A stretch of DNA of 64,000 nucleotides from NCBI RefSeq assembly GCF_003351345.1, contig NZ_QQTO01000033.1, positions 1 through 64,000 of the forward strand. The letters run 5' to 3'. Positions 15,754 to 23,268 of the stretch are shown piece by piece (the stretch's first letter is position 1; every line of letters begins with the position of its first letter). The position numbers were made by a program, and so were the translations under genes. Origin of the DNA: Allobosea caraganae (GTDB taxonomy: Bacteria; Pseudomonadota; Alphaproteobacteria; Rhizobiales; Beijerinckiaceae). Below the pieces are notes generated by a model. It was not told the origin of the DNA and ran no database searches. It saw only the letters and a list, made by a program, of their open reading frames with translations.

Positions 15754-16827
15754 ATGGAGAACCGGGCCATGGGCGACGTGCAAGACAAGCGGATCATCGA
15801 CCTCTTCGGGATCGCGCTTCCGATCATCCAGGCGCCGATGGCCGGCGCCACCACGGCGGAAATGGTCATCGCGGCGAGCGAGGCGGGCGGCCTGGGCTCG
15901 CTGCCGGGCGCGCTGCTCTCGGTTGAGCAGATGAAGGCGGCGCTGGACCAGATTCGCGGCGCGACGCGCAAGCCGATCAACCTGAACTTCTTCGCCCATG
16001 CCGAGCCGGTGCCAGACCTCGCCGCGCAGATGGCGTGGCGGTCGGTGCTCGCGCCATATTATGTCGAGCTTGGGCTCGACCCGGCCGATCCGGTTCCGAG
16101 CACGGGGCGGGCGCCATTCGACGACGTCTACTGCAACGTGGTCGAAGCCTATCGGCCGGAGGTGGTCAGCTTCCATTTCGGGCTGCCGAAGCCGGAACTG
16201 CTCGAACGCGTCAGGCGGACGGGGGCAAAGATCATCGCCTCCGCGACGACGGTTGCCGAGGCGCGCTGGCTCGCGGAGCGCGGCGTCGATGCGGTCATCG
16301 CCATGGGCTACGAGGCTGGCGGCCACCGCGGCGACTTCCTGCACCACGACATGTCGACCCAGGTCGGCACCATGGCGCTAGTGCCGCAGATCGCCGACGC
16401 GGTGTCGGTCCCGGTGATCGCGGCCGGCGGGATCGCGGACCCGCGCGGGGTTCGCGCGGCCTTCGCGCTGGGGGCCTCAGCGGCTCAGGTCGGCACGGCC
16501 TACCTGTTCACGCCCGAGGCGAAGATTCCGGCCTTCCATCGCGAGGCGCTGCTGGTGGCGCGGGACGATGGCACCGCGTTGACGAACCTGTTCACCGGGC
16601 GTCCTGCCCGGGGCATCGTCAACCGCGTCATGCGCGAGCTCGGCCCGCTTTCGAAGCTGGCGCCGGCATTTCCGACCGCAGGCGGGGCGCTCGCGCCGCT
16701 GCGCGCCGTGACGGAGAAGCAGGGCAAGCCGGACTTTTCCAATATGTGGTCAGGCCAGGCAGCGGGGCTCGCACGCGAGATGTCGAGCGCGGAATTGACC
16801 AGATACCTGGCCGGGGAGGCGGGCTGA
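15754..16827 (+). CDS. Nitronate monooxygenase (2-nitropropane dioxygenase family)
   Basis: 357 residues. TIM-barrel FMN family with IIQAPMAGATTAEM at the start, SFHFGLPKPEL, the catalytic-His segment GYEAGGHRGDF, and phosphate-binding motifs VIAAGGIADPRGV and GASAAQVGTAYLFTPEA. ATG 15754 has a weak ribosome site; ATG 15769 after GGAG is an alternative. Members oxidise alkyl nitronates such as propionate 3-nitronate. Together with the SDR and tautomerase it could detoxify or use a nitro compound. Stop is 7 bp from the stop of the convergent hydrolase. Confidence 0.87.
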   Translation: MENRAMGDVQDKRIIDLFGIALPIIQAPMAGATTAEMVIAASEAGGLGSLPGALLSVEQMKAALDQIRGATRKPINLNFFAHAEPVPDLAAQMAWRSVLAPYYVELGLDPADPVPSTGRAPFDDVYCNVVEAYRPEVVSFHFGLPKPELLERVRRTGAKIIASATTVAEARWLAERGVDAVIAMGYEAGGHRGDFLHHDMSTQVGTMALVPQIADAVSVPVIAAGGIADPRGVRAAFALGASAAQVGTAYLFTPEAKIPAFHREALLVARDDGTALTNLFTGRPARGIVNRVMRELGPLSKLAPAFPTAGGALAPLRAVTEKQGKPDFSNMWSGQAAGLAREMSSAELTRYLAGEAG

Positions 16828-16833
16828 TCGTCC

Positions 16834-17841
16834 TCAGTCGGGGACGCCGGACAGGAAGTTCTTCATGCGCTTCAAGGCTTCGTTCCTGCCCCGCTCGGGC
16901 CGGTCCAGCAGGATGTAGTGCGTCGTGTTCTTGGGCTCCCAGACCCTGACCTCTTCCGCATGGACCAGGTCTTCCCTGAGCGCCGCGATATCGCCGGCGC
17001 GCGTCCAGAGGTCGTATTCCGGGCTGATGACCATCACCCGGCAGTAGACCTGGCTGGCGTGGACGAGCTTGTGCCCGTGCCCCATGTAGAAGCTGTCTTC
17101 GAGCATGCCGTTGGGGCTGCGGTAGCTGGGCGGCTCCCGTTCCAGGCTGGTCGGATCGCCATCGATCAGCGCCTGCTCGAACGCGGCGAGGATGCGCGGG
17201 TCCCGCCACGAATCCTTGTCCTCGACGGGAATCTGCCGATCCCAGCCTTTGCGGAGCATGTCGACCTGATTGAAGTAGTAGTTGCCGTATTTCTCCTGAT
17301 TGAAGCGCCCCGGTTGGCCGGGAGCCTCCCAGCGCGAGCCGCTGCCGATCTCCGGGTGGTCGGGCACGCCGCCATAAAGCGGGTTGTAGAGGATGATGTG
17401 GCTGACCTTCTCGGGCCAGAGCGCCGCGTACATCAAGACGAGCGTCCCGCCCGTGCCCCAGCCGAACAGGCCCACGCGTTCCGCTCCGGTCTCGGCGCGT
17501 AGCGCGTTCACCGCCGCGTCGATGTCGCGGGTTATCTCCAGCGAGCGGACGATCGGCTTGGTTGGCTGCGGCGGCTGATCCATCTCCTTGGGGCGCTGGG
17601 AGTTCCCGAAGCCGCGGGCGTCCGGGATGAAGCAGACATGGCCGGCGCGGGCGAGGTCTTCCGCCAGCGAGCCGCCCTCGACGGGAAGGTCGAACTCGCT
17701 GATCCCGGGAATGCGCGTGCCGTGCATCAGGATCATCGGCGTCGCCGGCGCTGCCGCGGGCGTCGCGAGCTGGACGCCGCGGATGCCGATCTCGACATCG
17801 TCGATGGTTCTGACCTTGAAGTCCTTGCGGGCGAATTCCAT
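16834..17841 (-). CDS. Alpha/beta-fold hydrolase with Gly at the nucleophile position
   Basis: 335 residues from ATG 17841 (AGGA ten bases upstream; the frame extends into the transporter gene but that part is antisense coding). Fold landmarks: oxyanion region MILMHGTRIPG, VCFIPDARGFGNSQRP, and an acid/His end (ISPEYDLWTRAG, NTTHYILLDRPERG). The nucleophile elbow, normally GxSxG, reads FGWGTGGTLVLMYAALWPEKV: Gly replaces Ser, and I confirmed this from the bases near 17455-17470. Thus a classic Ser-hydrolase mechanism is impossible unless another residue serves. Last gene of the minus-strand operon tctC-tctB-tctA-hydrolase, 59 bp after tctA. Confidence 0.8.
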   Translation of the reverse strand: MEFARKDFKVRTIDDVEIGIRGVQLATPAAAPATPMILMHGTRIPGISEFDLPVEGGSLAEDLARAGHVCFIPDARGFGNSQRPKEMDQPPQPTKPIVRSLEITRDIDAAVNALRAETGAERVGLFGWGTGGTLVLMYAALWPEKVSHIILYNPLYGGVPDHPEIGSGSRWEAPGQPGRFNQEKYGNYYFNQVDMLRKGWDRQIPVEDKDSWRDPRILAAFEQALIDGDPTSLEREPPSYRSPNGMLEDSFYMGHGHKLVHASQVYCRVMVISPEYDLWTRAGDIAALREDLVHAEEVRVWEPKNTTHYILLDRPERGRNEALKRMKNFLSGVPD

Positions 17842-17900
17842 CGCTTGTCGTTCCTGTGGCGGGTGTAGCTCGTGCGGGGTGAAGGCTGCTGGCGCTCGGG

Positions 17901-19409
17901 TCAGGCCTGGTCCTCGACGAAGACCTGCTTGCGCGTCTGCGCGATCGCCGGCATGGCGACGATGATGAGGACGACGACCGCGACCGCCAGCAGCACGGCG
18001 CTGATCGGCCGGGTCAGGAAGACCGTGGGGTCGCCGCCGGAGATCAGCATCGCGCGCCTGAGCTGGTGCTCGAAGAGCGGGCCGAGGACGAAGCCCAGGA
18101 AGAACGGCGCCCATTCGCACTCGAACTTCGACGTGACGTATCCGACCAGCCCGGCGATGACGATCAGGTAGACGCCGAAGGGCGAGTTCGAGACGCTGTA
18201 GACGCCGATGCAGCAGAAGGTGACGATCGCCGGGAACAGGATGTTGTAGGGCACGCGCAACAGGCTAACCCAGATGCCGATCAGCGGCAGGTTGAGCACG
18301 ATCAGCATGGCGTTGCCGATCCACATCGACGCGATCAGCCCCCAGAACAGGTCCGGCTTGTCGACGATGACGTTGGGCCCCGGCGTAATGCCCTGGATCG
18401 TCATCGCGCCGATCATCAGGGCCATGACGGGCGTCGCCGGCAGGCCGAGCGAGAGCATGGGGATGAAGGAGGTCTGCGCCGCCGCGTTATTGGCGGATTC
18501 CGGCGCGGTCACGCCCTCGATCGCGCCCTTGCCGAATTCGGCGCTGTTGGGCGAGATCTTCTTCTCGAGGTTATAGCTGACGAAGGACGACAGCAGTGCG
18601 CCGCCGCCCGGCAGCACGCCGAGCAGCGAGCCGATCGCGGTGCCGCGCAAGGCGGGCGCGATCATGCGGCGCAGGTCGTCCCGGCTCGGCCAGAGGCCCG
18701 TGACCTTGCCGATGACCGTGCGCGGGAGATCCTCGTTCTCGAGGTTGCGCAGGATCTCGCTGATGCCGAACACGCCGACGGCGATCGCCACGAAGTCGAG
18801 CCCGTCGAGCAGGTCGACGATGCCGAAGGTGAAGCGCGGCTGGTTGGTGTAGATGTCCGTCCCGGTCAGGCCGAGCAGCAGGCCGGCGCAGATCATCCCG
18901 ATCGCCTTGACGAGGGAGCCGGACGCCAGCGCGATCGACGAGACCAGCCCGATGATCATCAGGGCGCAGTATTCCGTCGGCCCGAAGCTCAGCGTCAGCG
19001 CCGTCAGCGGCGTCGCCACCACGGCGACGAGAAGCGTCCCGACCGTCCCGGCGAAGAACGAGCCGAGCCCCGCCGCCGCCAGTGCCGGCCCGGCGCGGCC
19101 GCGCAGCGCCATCTGGTAGCCGTCGATCATCGTCACGGTCGACGACGCCTCGCCGGGCAGGTTGACCAGGATCGCGGTGGTCGAGCCGCCATATTGCGCG
19201 CCGTAATAGATGCCTGAGAGCATGATCAGCGACGTGACCGGCGGCAGCCCGAAGGTCAGCGGCAGCAGCATCGAGATCGTCGCCAGCGGGCCGATGCCGG
19301 GCAGCACGCCGATGACGGTGCCGAGGAAGGCGCCGAGCAGGCAGAAGGCGAGGTTTATCGGCAGGAAGGCGACGGAGAAGCCGAGCTCGAGATGGTTCAG
19401 AAGGTCCAT
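17901..19409 (-). CDS. tctA: Tripartite tricarboxylate transporter, large membrane subunit TctA (system 1)
   Basis: 502 residues from ATG 19409, inside the end of tctB (13-base overlap). Strongly hydrophobic with about 12 membrane segments. Family signatures: FCLLGAFLGTVIGVLPGIGPLATISMLLPLTF, IYYGAQYGGSTTAILVNLPGEASSTVTMIDG, GVLPGGGALLSSFVSY, and PESANNAAAQTSFIPMLSLGLPATPVMALM. The charged tail includes RKQVFVEDQA. It forms the translocation pathway of a binding-protein-dependent secondary carboxylate importer. Part of tctC-tctB-tctA-hydrolase operon under a TTTC-N7-GAAA site. Confidence 0.93.
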   Translation of the reverse strand: MDLLNHLELGFSVAFLPINLAFCLLGAFLGTVIGVLPGIGPLATISMLLPLTFGLPPVTSLIMLSGIYYGAQYGGSTTAILVNLPGEASSTVTMIDGYQMALRGRAGPALAAAGLGSFFAGTVGTLLVAVVATPLTALTLSFGPTEYCALMIIGLVSSIALASGSLVKAIGMICAGLLLGLTGTDIYTNQPRFTFGIVDLLDGLDFVAIAVGVFGISEILRNLENEDLPRTVIGKVTGLWPSRDDLRRMIAPALRGTAIGSLLGVLPGGGALLSSFVSYNLEKKISPNSAEFGKGAIEGVTAPESANNAAAQTSFIPMLSLGLPATPVMALMIGAMTIQGITPGPNVIVDKPDLFWGLIASMWIGNAMLIVLNLPLIGIWVSLLRVPYNILFPAIVTFCCIGVYSVSNSPFGVYLIVIAGLVGYVTSKFECEWAPFFLGFVLGPLFEHQLRRAMLISGGDPTVFLTRPISAVLLAVAVVVLIIVAMPAIAQTRKQVFVEDQA

Positions 19410-19876
19410 GTCGCGAGCCCCGTGAACCAGGTGCCGACGACCGGCAGCGGCAGCCGCACGCCATAGGCGAAGACGCCGGTGCAAATGACCGCCAGCATCA
19501 AGGCCGCCAGACCGGCCTGCAGCCAGTTCATCCGCGCGCTGGCGAGCGAGCAGATCAGCACCGTGCAGAACACGCTGGCGAAGAGCCCGAGCTCGCGCAG
19601 GAATGTGCCGAACAGGATGACGGCGAGGCAGATCGCGACGACCGGGCGCCAGGCGAAGCGGCCGGGCAGGCCGGTGCGAAGGCCAGCGAGCAGCGCGCGG
19701 ATCGTCAGGAGCGCGCCGATGCCGGCGAGGATGGTGCACAGGACCAGCGGAAAATAGCCCGGGCCCATGTTGAGCATGACGCCGAATGGCAGGTCGCGAT
19801 AGGCGATCCAGCCGTAGACCAGCGCCAGGAGCAGAAAGCTCAAGCCCGCTCCCAGGTCTTTTTGATTGATCGCCAT
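19397..19876 (-). CDS. tctB: Tripartite tricarboxylate transporter, small membrane subunit TctB (system 1)
   Basis: 159 residues, four to five predicted membrane helices (FLLLALVYGWIAYRDLPF, FPLVLCTILAGIGALLTIRALLAGL, VVAICLAVILFGTFL, AGLAALMLAVICTGVFAYG). The MGPGYFPLVL motif near residue 40 is characteristic of TctB. Overlaps tctA by 13 bases; 83 bp after tctC. Confidence 0.9.
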   Translation of the reverse strand: MAINQKDLGAGLSFLLLALVYGWIAYRDLPFGVMLNMGPGYFPLVLCTILAGIGALLTIRALLAGLRTGLPGRFAWRPVVAICLAVILFGTFLRELGLFASVFCTVLICSLASARMNWLQAGLAALMLAVICTGVFAYGVRLPLPVVGTWFTGLATWTF

Positions 19877-19959
19877 GGTGCGTCCTCAAGACAATCTGCC
19901 GTCGGGCCGAGCGCGCGCCGTCCCCCCGGAAACGAGGTCGCGGCTTCGCAAGCCGCGCG

Positions 19960-20931
19960 TTATTTCTTGGCGAGCATGCTGGCGTAGAAGTCGGCCAGGC
20001 GGGCGTTGAGGTCGCGGTTGCCGTCCTCGCCGAGATTCAGGGCCTCGTTCTCGAACTTGGCCATCTGCGCCTCGTAGTCCGGGCTCTTGACGGCCTGCGC
20101 GACGGCCTCCTTCAGGCAGGTCTTGACGGGCTCGGCGAGGCCGCGCGGCGTGATCAGGATCGTGTGGGAGTTCAGCGGCTGGGCTTTCGAGCCCTGCTCG
20201 GCGAGCGTGCCGGAATCCGGCGCATAGGGCACCCGCCGGTCGATGATCGAGGCGAGCTGCTTCATCTTGCCGGACTTGATCTGCGCCACGTGCAGCGTGC
20301 CTTGCGTGGTGGCGTCGACATGGCCGCCGAGAGCGCTCGTCATCGCCTCCGCCGCCCCCGTGCCGGGCACTGCGATGAGGTTGACCTTGAACTCCTCCGC
20401 CAGCTGGCGGATCAGCACTTCCTGGTTGATGCCGGCGACCGAGACGGTGGCGCGGCCCTTCTGCTTGGCGTAGGCGACGAGGCCGGCAAGGTCGCTATAG
20501 GGCCGGTCCGACAGCGCGACGAGGCCGAGCCAGGTCTGCATGCCCGATCCCAGATAGTCGAAATCCCGCCATGTGTAGCCGACATTGCCCTGGGCGGGGT
20601 TGACCGAGATGGCGTCGGTGCCGGCGACGCCGACGATGTAGCCATCGGCCGGCTGGCTCTTGAGCCAGACCGCCATGCCACCGCCATTGGCCCCCGGCTT
20701 GTTCTCGACGACGATCGTCCATTTCTGCTGCTTCTCCATCGCGTTCGCGATGGAGCGCGCGATGACGTCGGTCCCGCCGCCGGCCGCAAAGCCGACCACG
20801 AAGCGGATCGGCTTGTCGGGAAACCCGCTCGGACACTTGGCGGCTTCTGCCGCAGCTCCAGTCATCGCGAAGGCACAGAAGGGCGCGGCAATAAGCAATC
20901 GCAAGGAATGCTTGTTGAATCTGGATGTCAT
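19960..20931 (-). CDS. tctC: Tripartite tricarboxylate transporter binding protein TctC/Bug family (system 1)
   Basis: 323 residues from ATG 20931 (GGGGAAG upstream). Signal peptide LRLLIAAPFCAFAMTGAAAEAA, then the Bug-family core: PDKPIRFVVGFAAGGGTDVIARSIANAMEK, VVENKPGANGGGMAVWLKSQPADGY, VPGTGAAEAMTSALGGHVDAT. The binding-loop Asp of AGGGTD, which fixes carboxylates through water, is present. Two Cys (near mature residue 2 and in EPVKTCLKEA) could form a disulfide. First gene of its operon, 66 bp from operator site 20997. Confidence 0.92.
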   Translation of the reverse strand: MTSRFNKHSLRLLIAAPFCAFAMTGAAAEAAKCPSGFPDKPIRFVVGFAAGGGTDVIARSIANAMEKQQKWTIVVENKPGANGGGMAVWLKSQPADGYIVGVAGTDAISVNPAQGNVGYTWRDFDYLGSGMQTWLGLVALSDRPYSDLAGLVAYAKQKGRATVSVAGINQEVLIRQLAEEFKVNLIAVPGTGAAEAMTSALGGHVDATTQGTLHVAQIKSGKMKQLASIIDRRVPYAPDSGTLAEQGSKAQPLNSHTILITPRGLAEPVKTCLKEAVAQAVKSPDYEAQMAKFENEALNLGEDGNRDLNARLADFYASMLAKK

Positions 20932-20996
20932 GGCGCTTCCCCGTTTTTTAAATTCATACATCGCACGACGTCGTCCACCGAACGGAACTGGGCCTG

Positions 20997-21011
20997 TTTC
21001 GCCGGTCGAAA
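20997..21011. promoter_or_regulatory. TTTCR-N5-YGAAA operator site 1 (TTTCGCCGGTCGAAA)
   Basis: Fifteen-base palindrome in the divergent region between tctC (system 1, minus) and the HpcH/HpaI aldolase (plus). One of six perfect TTTC-N7-GAAA matches in intergenic regions between 20.9 and 35.7 kb; the flanking R and Y are also symmetric. I infer binding by the IclR protein of 22086-23111. Confidence 0.65.
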
Positions 21012-21128
21012 ATCAATCTCTGCCCCCGGCTGTCGGCTCCCGCGATCGGATAGGAGTGAAGGATCGCCAGTTCGCGGCGGTGCCGATGGGCCCGTCCGAC
21101 TCCACATCACCGACAGGAGATCGCATCG

Positions 21129-21899
21129 ATGTCTGGGGCCCGCCCTGCCGCCACCGAATTTCGCAGCCGGATCAGCCGGAAGGAGCATGTGCTCGGAACC
21201 TTCATCAAGACGCCGACCAGCCACACGACCGAGATCGTCGGATCGATCGGCTTCGACTTCGTGATCATCGACCAGGAGCACGCGCCCTTCGACCGCAACT
21301 CCATCGACATGGCCTGCCTCGGTGCCAGGGCTTCGGGAACGGCCGCGCTGGTCCGGGTCGCCGAGCCGACGCCGGCCAGCATCCTCTCCGTCCTCGACCT
21401 GGGAGCGACCGGCGTCCTGGTCCCGCATGTGGATTCGCCGGAGAAGGCCAGGATGATCGCGGCCGCCTGCCGCTACCGCGGCGGAAACCGCGGCTTCTCG
21501 AACACGACGCGGGCCGGCAATTTCGGCGGCGCGTCCTTTGACGATCACATCGCGGCGCAGGACGCGCAGGTGGCCTGCGTGGCCATGATCGAGGATGAGG
21601 TCGCGCTCGACCAACTCGACGCGATCGCCGCGGTCGAGGGCATCGACGCCTTCTTCATCGGCCGCGGCGACCTGACCGCCGCCCTCGGCATCGAACGCAT
21701 GGAGGCCGCCGTCAGGCGGATCGCCGCCGCGGCGCGCGCCGCGGACAGGACGACGATGGTCATGGTGTCGAGCAAGGCGGACGCGAAAGCGATGAAGGAC
21801 CTCGGAGCGACGGCCTTCATCGTCTCCAACGACCAGAACTTCCTCAAATCCGCCGCGAGCGCGGCGCTCAAGGACTACGGCGACCCGGCAGCTTGGTAA
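21129..21899 (+). CDS. HpcH/HpaI-family aldolase
   Basis: 256 residues, the size of the class II pyruvate aldolases. Metal site Glu/Asp pattern is recognisable (IIDQEHAPFD early; AMIEDEVALDQLDAIAAVEGIDAFFIGRGDLTAAL in the middle, with the metal-ligand Glu and Asp in this region), plus VPHVDSPEKARMIA and RGGNRGFSNTTRAGNF. These cleave 4-hydroxy-2-oxo acids to pyruvate or similar and an aldehyde. Divergent from the TTT system 1 operon with one palindromic operator between; ACAGGAGATCGC precedes the ATG. Its TAA stop is immediately followed by the 141-bp palindromic element. Confidence 0.9.
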   Translation: MSGARPAATEFRSRISRKEHVLGTFIKTPTSHTTEIVGSIGFDFVIIDQEHAPFDRNSIDMACLGARASGTAALVRVAEPTPASILSVLDLGATGVLVPHVDSPEKARMIAAACRYRGGNRGFSNTTRAGNFGGASFDDHIAAQDAQVACVAMIEDEVALDQLDAIAAVEGIDAFFIGRGDLTAALGIERMEAAVRRIAAAARAADRTTMVMVSSKADAKAMKDLGATAFIVSNDQNFLKSAASAALKDYGDPAAW

Positions 21900-22040
21900 G
21901 AGACCGCTTGCGAATTCTACTGGCGCAGCCGTCTGGCGCGGCTGTCTGCGCTTCCGGTGCTCACGGACCGATGTCCGCTGCGCTCCGGTTCTCGACAGCC
22001 ACGCCAGCCAACCCACGCCAGCGAATTCCCAAACGGTCTC
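21900..22040. repeat. 141-bp long-palindrome intergenic element, copy 1
   Basis: Starts on the base after the aldolase TAA. Ends GAGACCG/CGGTCTC are inverted; further in, CGAATTC/GAATTC, CTGGCG/CGCCAG, CTGGCGCGGCTGTC/GACAGCCACGCCAG and the apical stem CGGAC-CGAT-GTCCG can all pair, giving an extended imperfect hairpin. A second copy of exactly the same length is at 62458-62598 in the same context. Between convergent genes it could act as a two-way terminator or 3' mRNA stabiliser. Apparent reading frames through it on both strands are not supported. Confidence 0.8.
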
Positions 22041-22085
22041 TAAGGGCCGCGGGCGGATCCCACCGGTCGCTTTCACCGGGCCTCA

Positions 22086-23111
22086 TCAGCCTGGTGAAAG
22101 TGGCGCCAGGCCGGTGGGCAGACGGCCCGCCTCGACCGGCGGAGCGCCGGCGCCGCGCATCAGCAGGGCCAGGTTCTCCTCGATCTTGCGGCGGGTTTCT
22201 CCGAGCGGGGCGACGATCTGCGCGCTGATGTTCTGCAGCGGCACCGCCGTCTTGTAGAAACTCACCGATATGGTGGCGAGCACGCGGTCGTCGAACATCA
22301 GCGGCATGGCGAGCGTCGTCATCTGCTTGGGTTCCGTGCGCGGGTCGCGGACGGCGAAGCCCGCCTTGCCGGTGCTGCGCAGGCGGCTCAGCAACTGCCG
22401 GAAGTCGGCCTCCGTCTGGGCGTCGAACTCGTGATGCGGGTCGTCGCGCAGGCAGGCGAGGATCTTCTCCCGCTCTTCCTCCGGGCAATAGGCCATGTAG
22501 GCCCGGCCCATCGCCGAGCTCAGCAGCGTCGGCCTCAACCCCAGCACCGTGTTGGTATGGGCCCAGGGGCTGATCGCGCCGGTCCAGAACTGGATCGAGA
22601 TCGCGTCGCCATCGAGCACGCCGATGCCGATCGGCCATTTGATCCGCTGCGTGAGTTCGATGGCGGGGACGCGCGAGGCCTCGATCACCATCGATATGCC
22701 GTCATAGCCCTTGGTCAGCTCATGCACCCGGCAGGTCACGCGATAGCCGCCGAACATGTTGTCGCGGGCGACGTAGCCATCCGCCATCAGGGTTTCGAGC
22801 ATCCTGATGATCGTCGGCTTCGGCAGGTGGGTGGTGGCGTGGATCGCCGTCACCGAGGCGATGCGCAGCCGGTTCACGGCCCTCAGGACTTCCAGCGCGC
22901 GCTTGACGGATTGCACCGGGGGATAGGACCGCTTGCCGGGGTCGGACAGGCCGCGCCGGGAATTCGTTCGGCAGCGTTGTGCAGGAGGTTTTTCTTGGCT
23001 TGGTTTTTCTTGGCTTGGTTTCCCTTGGCGTAGAGCGTTGTCGCTCGCCGCTCGGGCGGCCAAGACCTGGTCGAGATTGGCCATGTCTTCCGGATGCCGG
23101 AGACCTTCCAT
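22086..23111 (-). CDS. IclR-family transcriptional regulator, likely master regulator of the TTT cluster
   Basis: 341 residues from ATG 23111 (GGGAG nine bases upstream). Residues 1-65 are a charged, disordered-looking extension with two KPSQE repeats; the winged HTH follows (PPVQSVKRALEVLRAVNRLR, TTHLPKPTIIRMLETLMADGYVARD), then the IclR effector domain (RVPAIELTQRIKWPIGIGVLDGD, GLRPTLLSSAMGRAYMAYCPEEEREKIL, AMPLMFDDRVLATISVSFY). IclR proteins usually have about 260 residues, so the N-terminal extension is unusual. It lies in the centre of a cluster sharing the palindrome TTTCR-N5-YGAAA, one copy being 97 bp upstream of its own start, consistent with autoregulation. Effector unknown, probably a carboxylate handled by the cluster. 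Confidence 0.88.
   Translation of the reverse strand: MEGLRHPEDMANLDQVLAARAASDNALRQGKPSQEKPSQEKPPAQRCRTNSRRGLSDPGKRSYPPVQSVKRALEVLRAVNRLRIASVTAIHATTHLPKPTIIRMLETLMADGYVARDNMFGGYRVTCRVHELTKGYDGISMVIEASRVPAIELTQRIKWPIGIGVLDGDAISIQFWTGAISPWAHTNTVLGLRPTLLSSAMGRAYMAYCPEEEREKILACLRDDPHHEFDAQTEADFRQLLSRLRSTGKAGFAVRDPRTEPKQMTTLAMPLMFDDRVLATISVSFYKTAVPLQNISAQIVAPLGETRRKIEENLALLMRGAGAPPVEAGRLPTGLAPLSPG
22991..23020. repeat. Two exact 15-bp tandem repeats in the iclR N-terminal linker
   Basis: TTCTTGGCTTGGTTT is repeated exactly at 22991-23005 and 23006-23020, followed by a decayed third unit. On the minus strand it codes for KPSQE twice, in frame, in the linker before the HTH. Copy number could vary by slippage without a frameshift. 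Confidence 0.9.
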
Positions 23112-23128
23112 AGCGTTTCTCCCATGTC

Positions 23129-23150
23129 AGTGTCCGTGATCCCGGACACT
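23129..23150. promoter_or_regulatory. Palindrome AGTGTCCG-N6-CGGACACT upstream of iclR
   Basis: Perfect 8-bp arms with a 6-base spacer, 18 bp before the iclR start, between it and the operator at 23208. Either a second regulator site or a leader hairpin of the iclR mRNA. Confidence 0.5.
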
Positions 23151-23207
23151 TTGTTGTTGGGAGGATCGTAGCATGAAACGAGGGCCGCGACGGTTTGGGA
23201 CGATACG

Positions 23208-23222
23208 TTTCGCCCTGCGAAA
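23208..23222. promoter_or_regulatory. TTTCR-N5-YGAAA operator site 2 (TTTCGCCCTGCGAAA), iclR promoter
   Basis: 97 bp upstream of the iclR start, in the 157-bp gap after the BKACE gene. Eleven central/flanking bases are almost identical to site 1 (TTTCGCC shared). Confidence 0.65.
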
Positions 23223-23268
23223 TCGCCGCCTCGTCAGAAGCCCGCGATAGTAGAATTATCAAGCGGGC

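Noticed and set aside
17842..18120. N-terminal extension of the alpha/beta hydrolase
   Set aside because: Overlaps the end of tctA in another frame; ATG 17841 with AGGA fits.
21893..22228. Apparent small protein with LARPSGAIVCASGAH-like sequence (also at 62466)
   Set aside because: Both fall in the 141-bp palindromic repeat; similarity is due to the DNA element and not to coding selection.
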